From Acidithiobacillus sulfurivorans (GTDB lineage: Bacteria; Pseudomonadota; Gammaproteobacteria; Acidithiobacillales; Acidithiobacillaceae), in assembly GCF_018853815.1 (NCBI RefSeq), contig NZ_JAAOMP010000036.1:102307-166306 (forward strand): a stretch of 64,000 nucleotides of DNA, given 5' to 3'. Below are positions 19,720 to 27,126 of the stretch, piece by piece. The notes below the pieces were generated by a model that had not been told where the DNA came from, did no database searches, and saw only the letters and a program-made list of their open reading frames with translations. Each line of letters starts with the position of its first letter. The first letter of the stretch is position 1. A program made the translations under genes and the position numbers.

Positions 19720-20139
19720 TCATCTTCTTTTAACGCTAAAAATATCAGTCTGGATTTTATTTAGGTTATATCCGTCTGCTACCCAAAGAGGAATCCCTCC
19801 CTTTAAATAGCTGACATCGACAAATTTCATCTCTTTGAGCGCCAACGCTGCCAATGAAGATCTTCCTGCAGATGGACAGTCACAGATGCAACAGATTTTC
19901 ATCTGACGCGCGGAAGCAAGCAATTTGTGGTGACCTATGAATTTTAGATCAGCGGCCATCTCTATGATACCTCGGGGAATTGCTATAGCACCCGGAATAC
20001 TCCCATGAGATAGCTCATCCGCTTCTCTGACATCTATCACGATTATGGCTTTGCAGAGGATCAGATGATGCAGCTCGTTGGGCATCATCCCATGGATTGC
20101 TTCATGCGCCTCGTATATGAGGCTTTTCAACGTAGACAT
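19720..20139 (-). CDS. Rhodanese-like domain protein
   Basis: A 139-residue single-domain rhodanese, a sulfurtransferase fold that carries persulfide on an active-site Cys. VIDVREADELSHGSIPGAI is the classic N-terminal motif and CPSAGRS (Cys88) the active-site loop, followed by LKGGIPLWVADGY. I prefer ATG 20139 (MSTLKSLIYEA...) because the 30 residues upstream of it do not resemble the family. Rhodanese genes are common near sulfur-oxidation genes; a role in sulfane-sulfur transfer is inferred. AT-rich compared with the core genes. Confidence 0.8.
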   Translation of the reverse strand: MSTLKSLIYEAHEAIHGMMPNELHHLILCKAIIVIDVREADELSHGSIPGAIAIPRGIIEMAADLKFIGHHKLLASARQMKICCICDCPSAGRSSLAALALKEMKFVDVSYLKGGIPLWVADGYNLNKIQTDIFSVKRR

Positions 20140-20302
20140 ATCATCACATAGATAGTAGGATTCATTTGTAAATAGTACAGGAAATAGAAAAATTTTTCGA
20201 GATGGTTGAATATCAAATTTAAGCATCATAATTTCGGTTGCTTACATACACTAGTTGCTCCTTATTTAGGTATTGTTCATTATTTTAAAAAAGGATGGCA
20301 TC

Positions 20303-20863
20303 ATGAACATAACACCACCAGATTTAACGACGATTATCAAGACAGAACAACATTATCTCGGAAAATATACTTTAGTGGTAGGTTTAATCTTGATTGTAAT
20401 CGGCATTTTCGGCTTGCTCAGTCCCGTGATTCTTTCCGCAGCAACTGATGGCATCCTGGCGGGGATTCTTATTCTTGGTGGCGCAGTATGGATAGCTCAT
20501 AGCTATCAACTGCATGCGCATGGGCTTGGAGACTGGCTCAGACCGCTTCTTTTGCTGATAACCGGAGCTATTATGGTAGCCCTTCCGGCCGCTGGCATCG
20601 CCAGCATTGGCTTGCTTTTTATTCTGTATTTCTTTATTGACGCTTACCGTAATTTTACGCGGCCCAAGGTGTTGAGTGGAGTCGGACGTGGCTGGTTTTT
20701 TTTCAGCGGTATTATCGATGTGTTGATTGCGTTGCTTTTTATCGTCACCTGGCCGCAAGGTTCACTGATACTGGTCGGTATTTTTGTCGGGGTGAACCTT
20801 ATTTTTGATGGAATAATCTTGATAATAGTGCGCAATGGTATCATCGGGCTAACGAAGTCCTGA
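20303..20863 (+). CDS. HdeD-family (DUF308) membrane protein
   Basis: The 186-residue protein has about six hydrophobic segments arranged as three repeats of the DUF308 hairpin (for example LVVGLILIVIGIFGLLSP, LLLLITGAIMVALPAAG, LILVGIFVGVNLIFDGI). E. coli HdeD belongs to this family and supports acid resistance at high density. Start ATG 20303 follows AAAGGATG; the in-frame ATG 30 bases earlier lacks a ribosome site. Only 31 bp precede the ClC gene, suggesting a joint acid-stress unit. Confidence 0.82.
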   Translation: MNITPPDLTTIIKTEQHYLGKYTLVVGLILIVIGIFGLLSPVILSAATDGILAGILILGGAVWIAHSYQLHAHGLGDWLRPLLLLITGAIMVALPAAGIASIGLLFILYFFIDAYRNFTRPKVLSGVGRGWFFFSGIIDVLIALLFIVTWPQGSLILVGIFVGVNLIFDGIILIIVRNGIIGLTKS

Positions 20864-20894
20864 AGAATAACCAACCATTGTTGCATCTGGGCCA

Positions 20895-22616
20895 ATGAAT
20901 AAACTTGTTCGTATTTTGCGGCAACTTTTTTATCCGCACGCTCACACTCTCGATTCATCAGGCATCAGTTTCAGTCCAAAATTTTGGCTGCTTATTGTTT
21001 TTACTGGTATCGGTGCTGGGTTGGGTGCAGATTTTTTGATGTTCCTACTCTCCATGGTTCAACATCTCAGCTACCACTACGCACATGGATATTTTCAGGT
21101 GGCGGCAGAGCATGTCTCCGGCTTACATCGCTTGGGCGTATTAATTTCTGCCGGAGTATTAGCTACCTTTGCAGTCTGGCTGTTACGCAAATTGTCGCAT
21201 GGTGCCAATAGTGATGTAGTTCACACTATATGGTTTCAATCTGGAAGCGTGAATTTTTGGCATACCATCGCTCAGGCGATACTTTCTATGACCATCGTCG
21301 GCATGGGCGCTTCCCTTGGCAGGGAAGGAGCACCCAAACAGGTAGGAATGGCAATCGCTAGCCTGCTTTCACGGTGGGGAAGGCTCTCATCGACAGAGAC
21401 GCGTTTCCTCGCCGCCTGTGGAGCCGGCGCAGGGATGGGAGCGGTTTATAATGTTCCACTCGGTGGCGCGCTTTTTGCGCTGGAAGTCCTGCTGGGTTCA
21501 GTGACTTTACCTCTTCTGTTGCCCGCCATCACCACGGCATTGATTGCTACTGCAGTATCCTGGATCACTCTTCCTGACCAGCCCACGTACACACTTCCGA
21601 TTTATACGTTTCATATCGGAGAACTGTACTGGTCGCTCCTATTTGGACCATTAGCCGGCGTTATGTCTGTTTTGTTTGTTCGTCTCATTATATGGGCGGA
21701 TCTCCATAAGCCTCAGTCGGGATGGTTTATGTGGGCACCCCTGCTTATGTTTACCCTGCTTGGGATATTGTCCATCCCTTATCCACAACTTTTAGGAAAT
21801 GGAAAGGATGTCACTGAGTTTGCTTTTAATAGCCAACTTCCTTTACTTCTAATGCTTACTCTTGTCGTGTTAAAACCCTTGGTGACGGCAGGGTGTCTTG
21901 GAAGTGGTGCTCCGGGTGGTCTTTTCACACCCAGTATTACCTATGGAGCGGTGTTAGGAGGATCAATGGGTGATTTGTGGTCTTTGATCTGGCCTGGAGC
22001 GGCTATTGGAAGTTACGCCGTAATTGGCGCGGGTGCTTTACTCGCTGCCACGATGCAAGCGCCTCTGGCCGCCATAGTTTTGCTGCTGGAGCTCACGGCC
22101 AATACTATGGGCATTATGATTCCTGTTCTGTTAGCCATAGTATCCGCTGTTTTCACTGCTCGCCTGTTAGATAAGCGGTCTATTTATTCTGGCCCTGCCG
22201 GTATTGAGCCATTCATTGAGCAAGTCTCTACGCACCCAGTACATACTGCATTTGATGACCTGATCACGCCGTCATTTCAGAATATCGTGCCGATCTCTGC
22301 CAGCTACAGCCACCTTGTAAAGTTGATGAGTACTGACGATCCCCCGCACAATTTCTATGTGGTGGATCACAGCGGTCAACTCGCCGGTATGATTTTTTCG
22401 AAAAATCTAAGAACTGCGGACTTGCTGACGCGTACCTTGAATGTTGCAGCGGCCGACGATTTGAAAACACCAATTACCGCTATTCGATCCGATCAGAGCC
22501 GTAAAGAGGTCATCGATCTTCTTGATCAACCTTATTTTTCCGAGATGCCAGTGATTGATTGTGTCAGCAAACGATATATAGGTGTTGTCAGGTCATCTTC
22601 GATAATCTGTAAATAG
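20895..22616 (+). CDS. ClC-family chloride channel / H+-Cl- antiporter with CBS domains
   Basis: The 573-residue protein moves chloride across the inner membrane. ClC signatures are visible: GASLGREGAPKQVG (with the gating Glu), GAGAGMGAVYNVPLGGALFA and GSGAPGGLFTPSITYGAVLG. About 140 C-terminal residues (from HPVHTAFDDLITPSF) form a CBS-type cytoplasmic domain. In E. coli, ClC proteins provide the electrical shunt for amino-acid decarboxylase acid resistance; an HdeD homologue immediately upstream fits a pH-homeostasis role here. Whether it is a channel or an antiporter cannot be told with certainty. Confidence 0.9.
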   Translation: MNKLVRILRQLFYPHAHTLDSSGISFSPKFWLLIVFTGIGAGLGADFLMFLLSMVQHLSYHYAHGYFQVAAEHVSGLHRLGVLISAGVLATFAVWLLRKLSHGANSDVVHTIWFQSGSVNFWHTIAQAILSMTIVGMGASLGREGAPKQVGMAIASLLSRWGRLSSTETRFLAACGAGAGMGAVYNVPLGGALFALEVLLGSVTLPLLLPAITTALIATAVSWITLPDQPTYTLPIYTFHIGELYWSLLFGPLAGVMSVLFVRLIIWADLHKPQSGWFMWAPLLMFTLLGILSIPYPQLLGNGKDVTEFAFNSQLPLLLMLTLVVLKPLVTAGCLGSGAPGGLFTPSITYGAVLGGSMGDLWSLIWPGAAIGSYAVIGAGALLAATMQAPLAAIVLLLELTANTMGIMIPVLLAIVSAVFTARLLDKRSIYSGPAGIEPFIEQVSTHPVHTAFDDLITPSFQNIVPISASYSHLVKLMSTDDPPHNFYVVDHSGQLAGMIFSKNLRTADLLTRTLNVAAADDLKTPITAIRSDQSRKEVIDLLDQPYFSEMPVIDCVSKRYIGVVRSSSIICK

Positions 22617-22695
22617 CTATTCATCGTAATCCATCTGGCTAGCCGCACCGGGGTGAACGTCAGTCAGTTTGTAGCGCGAGGAGATTCGACCGCTA

Positions 22696-22812
22696 TCATC
22701 GTCCGCGACTACGTATGCATACACATCCCGCCACCTGAGCGCCCCAGTCAATCAGGCCCAGGCGAAAGGGCGCGGGCGGGCTGAGCGTAAAACGGCTTGC
22801 GGCCTGTTTCAT
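22696..22812 (-). pseudogene. Gene fragment starting MKQAASRFTLSPPAPFRL
   Basis: Immediately after the stop of the lipoyl-carrier gene an ATG opens a 38-codon frame whose first 18 residues look like a true protein start and resemble the beginning of DNA-3-methyladenine glycosylase 2-type proteins; after about 25 residues the frame becomes non-protein-like and stops. It is read as the truncated 5' end of a further gene of the globin operon. The family suggestion is weak. Confidence 0.4.
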
Positions 22813-22815
22813 GGA

Positions 22816-23262
22816 TCATTCCGAACAGCGCATACACTGCACCCCATACCGTTTGATCCAGGCCTCCAGTGCTTCAATTGCCTCGCTGCCGGCTTTCACA
22901 TTGTCCAGGGCATGTTGGGGATCATCCGGTTTGACGCGGGCAATCCAGGCGTCCTTGTAAGGATCAATATTGATCAGGTGCGGGTCTTCCAACAATTGCT
23001 CGTTGCGGGCAATGACTTCACCGGCAAAGGGCACGGGTACGCCGCCTGCCCACTTGCCACTTTCCAGCGTAGCCACATGCCGTCCGGCCTCCAGATGTGT
23101 GCCGATTTTTTTAATGCGGGCTTTTTGCAGGCGGCCCGACATGGTCTGCGCCGGGTCTGTGACGCCAATCGTCAGCGTCCCGTCCTCTTCCGGGCGCACC
23201 CAGACATAATCAAGATCATAAAACAGGTCTTCAGGCAGTTCACAACCATTATATTCACTCAT
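22816..23262 (-). CDS. GcvH-like lipoyl-carrier protein (LbpA-type)
   Basis: The 148-residue protein has the lipoyl-domain fold of glycine-cleavage H protein: VGVT/IGVTDPAQ at residues 32-39, a lipoylation loop ATLESGKWAGGVPVP with the candidate lipoyl-lysine Lys70, and GEVIARNE. The ESGKW loop differs from the ESVKA loop of true GcvH and resembles LbpA, the lipoate-binding protein of the sHdr sulfur-oxidation pathway. A C-terminal Cys143-x2-Cys146 pair is an extra. No gcvT/gcvP or hdr genes are nearby. It overlaps the hemerythrin gene by 4 bp (ATGA), so it belongs to that operon. The LbpA reading is an inference from the loop sequence. Confidence 0.75.
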   Translation of the reverse strand: MSEYNGCELPEDLFYDLDYVWVRPEEDGTLTIGVTDPAQTMSGRLQKARIKKIGTHLEAGRHVATLESGKWAGGVPVPFAGEVIARNEQLLEDPHLINIDPYKDAWIARVKPDDPQHALDNVKAGSEAIEALEAWIKRYGVQCMRCSE

Positions 23263-23717
23263 GATGTGGCCTCCGCCTCAAAGTCGAGAATACGTTTTCC
23301 CGCAGCTTCACCCTGATCCGCCAACGCGCTAGCCAGATAGGGATAAAGTTCGGTTTCTTCCTTGGCATCGTGTTGTTTGAGAATGGTTTGGACGGTACTC
23401 AGCAGATCGTCAAAGGTCTCGGCGTCTTGGTCTGCAATGGCCTCCGCCATTTCTTCAAAAAACACTCGCAGATCCTGATGCCCCTTGCGGAGTAGCGCAG
23501 TCAGAGGATGATCTTCGCTACCTTCCTGTAGCTCGAAGGCAGGGAATAAGGTGCCTTCTTCCACGACCATATGACCATCAACAATGCCGTGGCGGAAGGC
23601 TTCCAGGAACTGCGCAGCTTCCTGCCATGCGCCTTGGCGGACAGCCTGGGCACTTTGCTCCAAAAGTTGATCCAGGCGTTCATGGTCCTGTTGCATGATC
23701 TGATCTATGGGTGTCAT
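23259..23717 (-). CDS. Hemerythrin (HHE) domain protein
   Basis: A 152-residue four-helix-bundle protein expected to hold a non-heme di-iron centre. Iron-ligand type residues are spread as QQDHERLD, HGIVDGHMVVEEGTLFPAF, GHQDLRVFF and KQHDAKEETELYPYL. Start ATG 23717 follows GGAG with a 6-base spacer; the in-frame TTG four codons upstream overlaps that site. Hemerythrin proteins bind O2 or NO and several protect against nitrosative stress. It is translationally coupled to the lipoyl-carrier gene downstream. Confidence 0.88.
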   Translation of the reverse strand: MTPIDQIMQQDHERLDQLLEQSAQAVRQGAWQEAAQFLEAFRHGIVDGHMVVEEGTLFPAFELQEGSEDHPLTALLRKGHQDLRVFFEEMAEAIADQDAETFDDLLSTVQTILKQHDAKEETELYPYLASALADQGEAAGKRILDFEAEATS

Positions 23718-23802
23718 GGCATTCTCCAAAAAGGTTGTGGTGTGTTTCTACGGGACATGAACGTGGCCGAAGCTTTGTTCAGGCGCATTCAGGAGCTTGT
23801 AT

Positions 23803-24048
23803 TCATTGGGCGCCGAGCATTTTCAGCACTTCGCCCAGAGGCTGTGCGCCCACTGTCTTCAGGGCACCGTCCACGACAATGGCCGGGACCGTTTTAATGC
23901 GCAGATTGCTGACGATTTCGCGCCCTTCGCGATCCGCCACATCCAGTACCTGCAGTTCCATCGGCACCTTTTCCGCAGCTTGTTTCCATACTGCTTCAGC
24001 CTGCGGGCAAACCGGGCACCATTTCGAGACCAGAATTTGTACTTTCAT
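23803..24048 (-). CDS. Thioredoxin/glutaredoxin-like protein
   Basis: An 81-residue minimal thioredoxin fold with a redox CxxC pair, Cys11-Pro-Val-Cys14 (SKWCPVCPQAE), and the cis-proline segment KTVPAIVV. Start ATG 24048 lies 8 bases after GGAGG; two earlier in-frame starts are too close to or upstream of that site. It probably reduces a disulfide in a partner of the same operon, the lipoyl carrier being an attractive candidate (inference). A 20-bp gap separates it from the reductase gene. Confidence 0.82.
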   Translation of the reverse strand: MKVQILVSKWCPVCPQAEAVWKQAAEKVPMELQVLDVADREGREIVSNLRIKTVPAIVVDGALKTVGAQPLGEVLKMLGAQ

Positions 24049-24068
24049 CTTCATCTCCTCCAATCGCG

Positions 24069-25049
24069 CTAACCGTTGGGTGCAAAAGAATCAAAATGTA
24101 TGTGCGCATGAGGCACACCGTGAGAACGCAGGAGATCGATGGCCGCTTCTATCATGCCGGGTCCGCCACACAAATACACTTCATGATCCTGCCAGTGGCC
24201 GTTGGCTGCCACCGTGGGCAGAAGACGGCGGGCACCTTTCCACTGCGTATCTTCGCCATCGGAAATGGTGGGTGTAAAAGTGAAATGGGCATACTGTCCG
24301 GCCCATTGCTGCAGTGTTTCCAGATGATAAAAATCCCGCTTTTTTTTGGCGCCGTAAAAAAGATGAATCGGGCGGGTTTGCCCTGTGTGCATACTTTCCT
24401 GAATGATGGCTTCAATGGGTGCCAATCCCGTTCCTGCGGCAATACAAAGCAGGGGCCGCGTATTATCCTGGAGGGCGAAGTCTCCTTGTGGCGGTCCGAG
24501 CGTGATTACTTCGCCGGGCTGTGCCCGGTAAAAAAGCCAGCGACTGAACAGACCACCCGGAAGTTCACGAATATGAAAAACCAACTCGCCCCGGTCCTGC
24601 GGAGGGGTGGCCATGGAGTAAGAACGCCATTGATTTTCCTGTCCCGGCACGGCCATCCGTGCATATTGCCCGCTTCGGTATGGATAGGGTTTTTCCGGCC
24701 GTAACCGCAGTTCCAGCACATTCCAGGCCAGTTTGCTCAACCCCACAATTTCAGTATTCCAGATGTCCCCGGAAATCACTTCAGCTTGCAGCCGCAGATT
24801 ACTGCGCGGATATAGCTTGCACAAAATGGCCATGCCCGCAGCGCGCTCGGTTGGCAATAAAAGCAGGGGCATGAAGGGTCCTTGCTCACTTTCTCCGGAC
24901 AGGATGGTGCCCTTGCAATCTCCGCAGGAACCGCTGGCGCATCCATGTTTAATGGCCACATGATGGGCTTTTGCCGCTTCGACAATATTCTGGTTTTCAT
25001 CCGCCTTGAAGCGGATACCGGAGGGCTCCAGACAAATTTCGTATTCCAT
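24069..25049 (-). CDS. 2Fe-2S ferredoxin-flavin-NAD(P)H oxidoreductase
   Basis: A 326-residue single-chain electron-transfer protein. The N-terminal plant-type ferredoxin domain has Cys37, Cys42, Cys45 and Cys77. Then come an FAD-binding barrel with RSYSMATPP and a NAD(P)-binding domain with CIAAGTGLAPIEAII and a near-terminal CGGPGMIEAA. Domain order equals that of the reductase components of oxygenases and of AscD-type reductases. No oxygenase is adjacent; downstream genes encode thioredoxin, hemerythrin and lipoyl carrier, upstream a globin, so a likely role is reduction of globin or hemerythrin iron (inference). Confidence 0.9.
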   Translation of the reverse strand: MEYEICLEPSGIRFKADENQNIVEAAKAHHVAIKHGCASGSCGDCKGTILSGESEQGPFMPLLLLPTERAAGMAILCKLYPRSNLRLQAEVISGDIWNTEIVGLSKLAWNVLELRLRPEKPYPYRSGQYARMAVPGQENQWRSYSMATPPQDRGELVFHIRELPGGLFSRWLFYRAQPGEVITLGPPQGDFALQDNTRPLLCIAAGTGLAPIEAIIQESMHTGQTRPIHLFYGAKKKRDFYHLETLQQWAGQYAHFTFTPTISDGEDTQWKGARRLLPTVAANGHWQDHEVYLCGGPGMIEAAIDLLRSHGVPHAHIHFDSFAPNG

Positions 25050-25108
25050 GGCGTCACCTCATCAGCGTGGCGCAGCGGAAATATCCCTGCGCCACCGGTA
25101 TGCTCGAA

Positions 25109-25570
25109 TCACACAGCAGGCGGAACGTCGTCGATGGTGACCGGGACAAAACGGGAAGGAGCCATCGCCTCATAGGCTGCCTCAATACAAACCGTGGACG
25201 CGAGGTTGTAGGCCTCAATCCAGGATTCTGCCATTTCCTGAGTCCATGCAGCGCCCAGAAAATGTTTCAGGGTATTGAGCAGGCTTTTACCGACGATGGG
25301 ATAATGTTCCGGACGCGTATCATATTTGATGTGTGAAATGCCCAGTTCTTTCAGATAGGGGACCAACACTTCCAGATTGTCGATAGTGGTCGCAATCAGA
25401 ATGACCGAATTAAAAAGCCGAATACGTTGTTCGGTCATGTCTCCCGGAAACATTTTCCGGACTTCCGGAAAATGCGTAAACATATAATTATAAAAGTGCT
25501 CGGCAACCGGAACACCCAGGTCTTTCACAGCTGCACCACTGGACTGGATCAGTTGAATATTGATGCTCAT
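25109..25570 (-). CDS. Single-domain bacterial globin (Vitreoscilla-type)
   Basis: A 153-residue globin. The proximal heme His is His89 in EHYPIVGKSLL, the same motif as in Vitreoscilla haemoglobin and flavohaemoglobins; YNYMFTHFPEVRKMF is the CD region. It lacks the reductase domain of flavohaemoglobin, but the next gene encodes a ferredoxin-flavin reductase that could serve as the reductase in trans. Likely roles are NO dioxygenation or O2 supply at low oxygen. An FNR-type box with a correctly spaced -10 precedes it. Confidence 0.9.
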   Translation of the reverse strand: MSINIQLIQSSGAAVKDLGVPVAEHFYNYMFTHFPEVRKMFPGDMTEQRIRLFNSVILIATTIDNLEVLVPYLKELGISHIKYDTRPEHYPIVGKSLLNTLKHFLGAAWTQEMAESWIEAYNLASTVCIEAAYEAMAPSRFVPVTIDDVPPAV

Positions 25571-25627
25571 TTATTAGTTACTCCTACTATATGAAACAAA
25601 TGAAGACAGATACCTACTTGTGTGCTA

Positions 25628-25676
25628 CGGCCCCAGTGTAACGAGCTATCATTGGACATTCCTTGACTTTGATCAA
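25628..25676 (-). promoter_or_regulatory. FNR/Dnr-type activator site and -10 element upstream of the globin operon
   Basis: On the minus strand TTGATCAAAGTCAA (25663-25676) fits the FNR-family palindrome TTGAT-N4-ATCAA with one mismatch. TACACT (25635-25640) lies 22 bases downstream, which places the box at -41.5, the class II activator position. No -35 hexamer is needed or seen. The transcript would start about 58 bases before the globin ATG. Confidence 0.7.
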
Positions 25677-25731
25677 GTTCGCATTCCTTACCTTGTTGTG
25701 TTGATAGAGACGATTTCTCGTTAAACATGGA

Positions 25732-26250
25732 TTATGTGAGTGGCCCGATATGACGTGCTCGCATGGCCGCACCAATTTCGACCAGGGTATCCCTCGACAA
25801 CAATTGTAGGGCTACGGGAAAGATTTCATTGTTTTCGAGGATAATGTGGGCGCGATTCATGGCGATGAAAGCGGTTGGAGAAAGATGAACTTCTTTTCCC
25901 GCCACTACCGCTTCCAAATCTTGAGAAAGTTTTGACCATGCTTTTTCTAGATCACGATGCTGTAGGCTCAGATTATGTAAGGGAGCACGTAGGTTTTCTG
26001 GAAAATCGGGGTGAGCAGTGAGTAAAGGGAAAAGATTTTGTTCTTCATCGTCATGATGAAGGCGTTCAGCCTGACTGAAATATTTGAGGACACGCCTAAC
26101 AGCCTGCCTGGCTTCCTCATCTTGTCCATGACTGACCAGATGTGCAGGCAACTGTTCAAGCGTTTCGCAATGGCTCAAAATTTTGTTATGACAGGCCAGC
26201 AGTAGACCAATAGGATCATCAAAGTCAGGAGCAGTAACAAAAAGTGACAT
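25732..26250 (-). CDS. Hemerythrin (HHE) domain protein
   Basis: A second, 172-residue hemerythrin-like protein not closely similar to the one at 23259-23717. Helix motifs with potential iron ligands are LLACHNKILSHCETLE, YFSQAERLHHDDEEQNLFPLL, LSLQHRDLEKAW and NRAHIILENNEIFPVA. A 51-base hairpin-containing leader precedes it and the FNR box of the globin operon follows its stop. A function in O2/NO binding or iron-centre protection is inferred from family and context (nitrate reductase genes upstream). Confidence 0.85.
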   Translation of the reverse strand: MSLFVTAPDFDDPIGLLLACHNKILSHCETLEQLPAHLVSHGQDEEARQAVRRVLKYFSQAERLHHDDEEQNLFPLLTAHPDFPENLRAPLHNLSLQHRDLEKAWSKLSQDLEAVVAGKEVHLSPTAFIAMNRAHIILENNEIFPVALQLLSRDTLVEIGAAMRARHIGPLT

Positions 26251-26300
26251 GATAAAGGTACTCCTTTGCGTCGGGAAAGAAGGAAGACGTCTGTGTTTCT

Positions 26301-26337
26301 CCCTGCGTCACGATTCTTAATCGTGCTAGCGGCAGGG
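26301..26337 (-). promoter_or_regulatory. Two-tier inverted repeat upstream of the hemerythrin gene
   Basis: CACGATT-CTT-AATCGTG is a perfect 7-bp inverted repeat (26309-26325) enclosed by outer arms CCCTGC and GCAGGG. It lies about 50 bases before the hemerythrin ATG and after the DsrE-like remnant. Without a T tract it is not a good terminator; it may be an operator or an mRNA leader structure. Confidence 0.5.
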
Positions 26338-26379
26338 GGGTGGTGATTACGTAGGTTTTGGGAACATTGCAACCAGGCT

Positions 26380-26812
26380 CTACATTTTGACTTCGGCCCA
26401 ACCTTCATTATGACGTTTCATCAGCTCTGCCATGCCTCCAGCCACTACATTCACTCCGGGAGCCAATTGACGCGCCGTAATATGCAGTCGACGCATGGAT
26501 GTTTGACAGGCTATACGAAACGAACTCCACGCATCTGTAAATGGTAATTTCCATGGCATCTGGAACATTCTTCAAGAGCATTTGCAGGCCAGGCCCCCAG
26601 GCCAACACTTCCAACCGGGCAGGTGGAATGCCGACCTTGTGGACGATGTGAGTGACTGCACCAAGAGTCATCGTCAACGCTGATGGTTTTGCTGAGTCGA
26701 CTTCAAAGAGCATTCGGTAAGGTCCGTGGCCCCAAGCAGGCTTATTGGCAGCCCACGCCACCCCATAACTGAGCAATAGTGAAAATAACAAAGCAGTATG
26801 GTTATAAGCCAT
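26380..26812 (-). pseudogene. Secreted DsrE-like protein, frameshifted
   Basis: The start MAYNHTALLFSLLLSYGVAWA is a good signal peptide. A DsrE-type fold follows (YRMLFEVDSAKPSALTMTLG, LEVLAWGPGLQMLLKNVPDA, VEFVS). At about 26515 the family sequence jumps to another frame (CQTSMRRLHITARQLAPGVN, VVAGGMAELMKRH) and runs to a stop at 26380. One single-base change restores a protein of about 140 residues. DsrE-family proteins transfer sulfur; an exported form next to nar genes is unusual. Real decay and a sequencing error are both possible. Confidence 0.75.
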
Positions 26813-27126
26813 TTCGTAGGCTTTTCTTTTGCGGCTTTGATTGTCGTTGCAGATCTGCTTCTACGTGTGAACGGTTGATTCAATACCTCAAAAGTAAAAA
26901 CTCTGTGCAGGCTGTATAGTAAGTAATTATTCCATATCATCTTAAGGCTCCATTGTTAATGGGCAGTTTCGGTAAAAGATTAATCAAATACATCAATAGT
27001 AAGCGTCGTTTTGGCTCTTCTGTACCAGGAAACCCATGGCTCAACGAGAGAGAAAATTTTCATTTTGTTCTTTAGCGGTAGTGGGCAGACAGAATGATAG
27101 CAAAGGATACTCAATCACGAGAAATA
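26813..27126. other. Intergenic region between narK and the dsrE-like gene
   Basis: No gene seen in 314 bases. It is AT-rich and presumably holds the narK transcript end and the promoter of the dsrE-like/hemerythrin genes; no clear hairpin or activator box was found. Confidence 0.35.
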
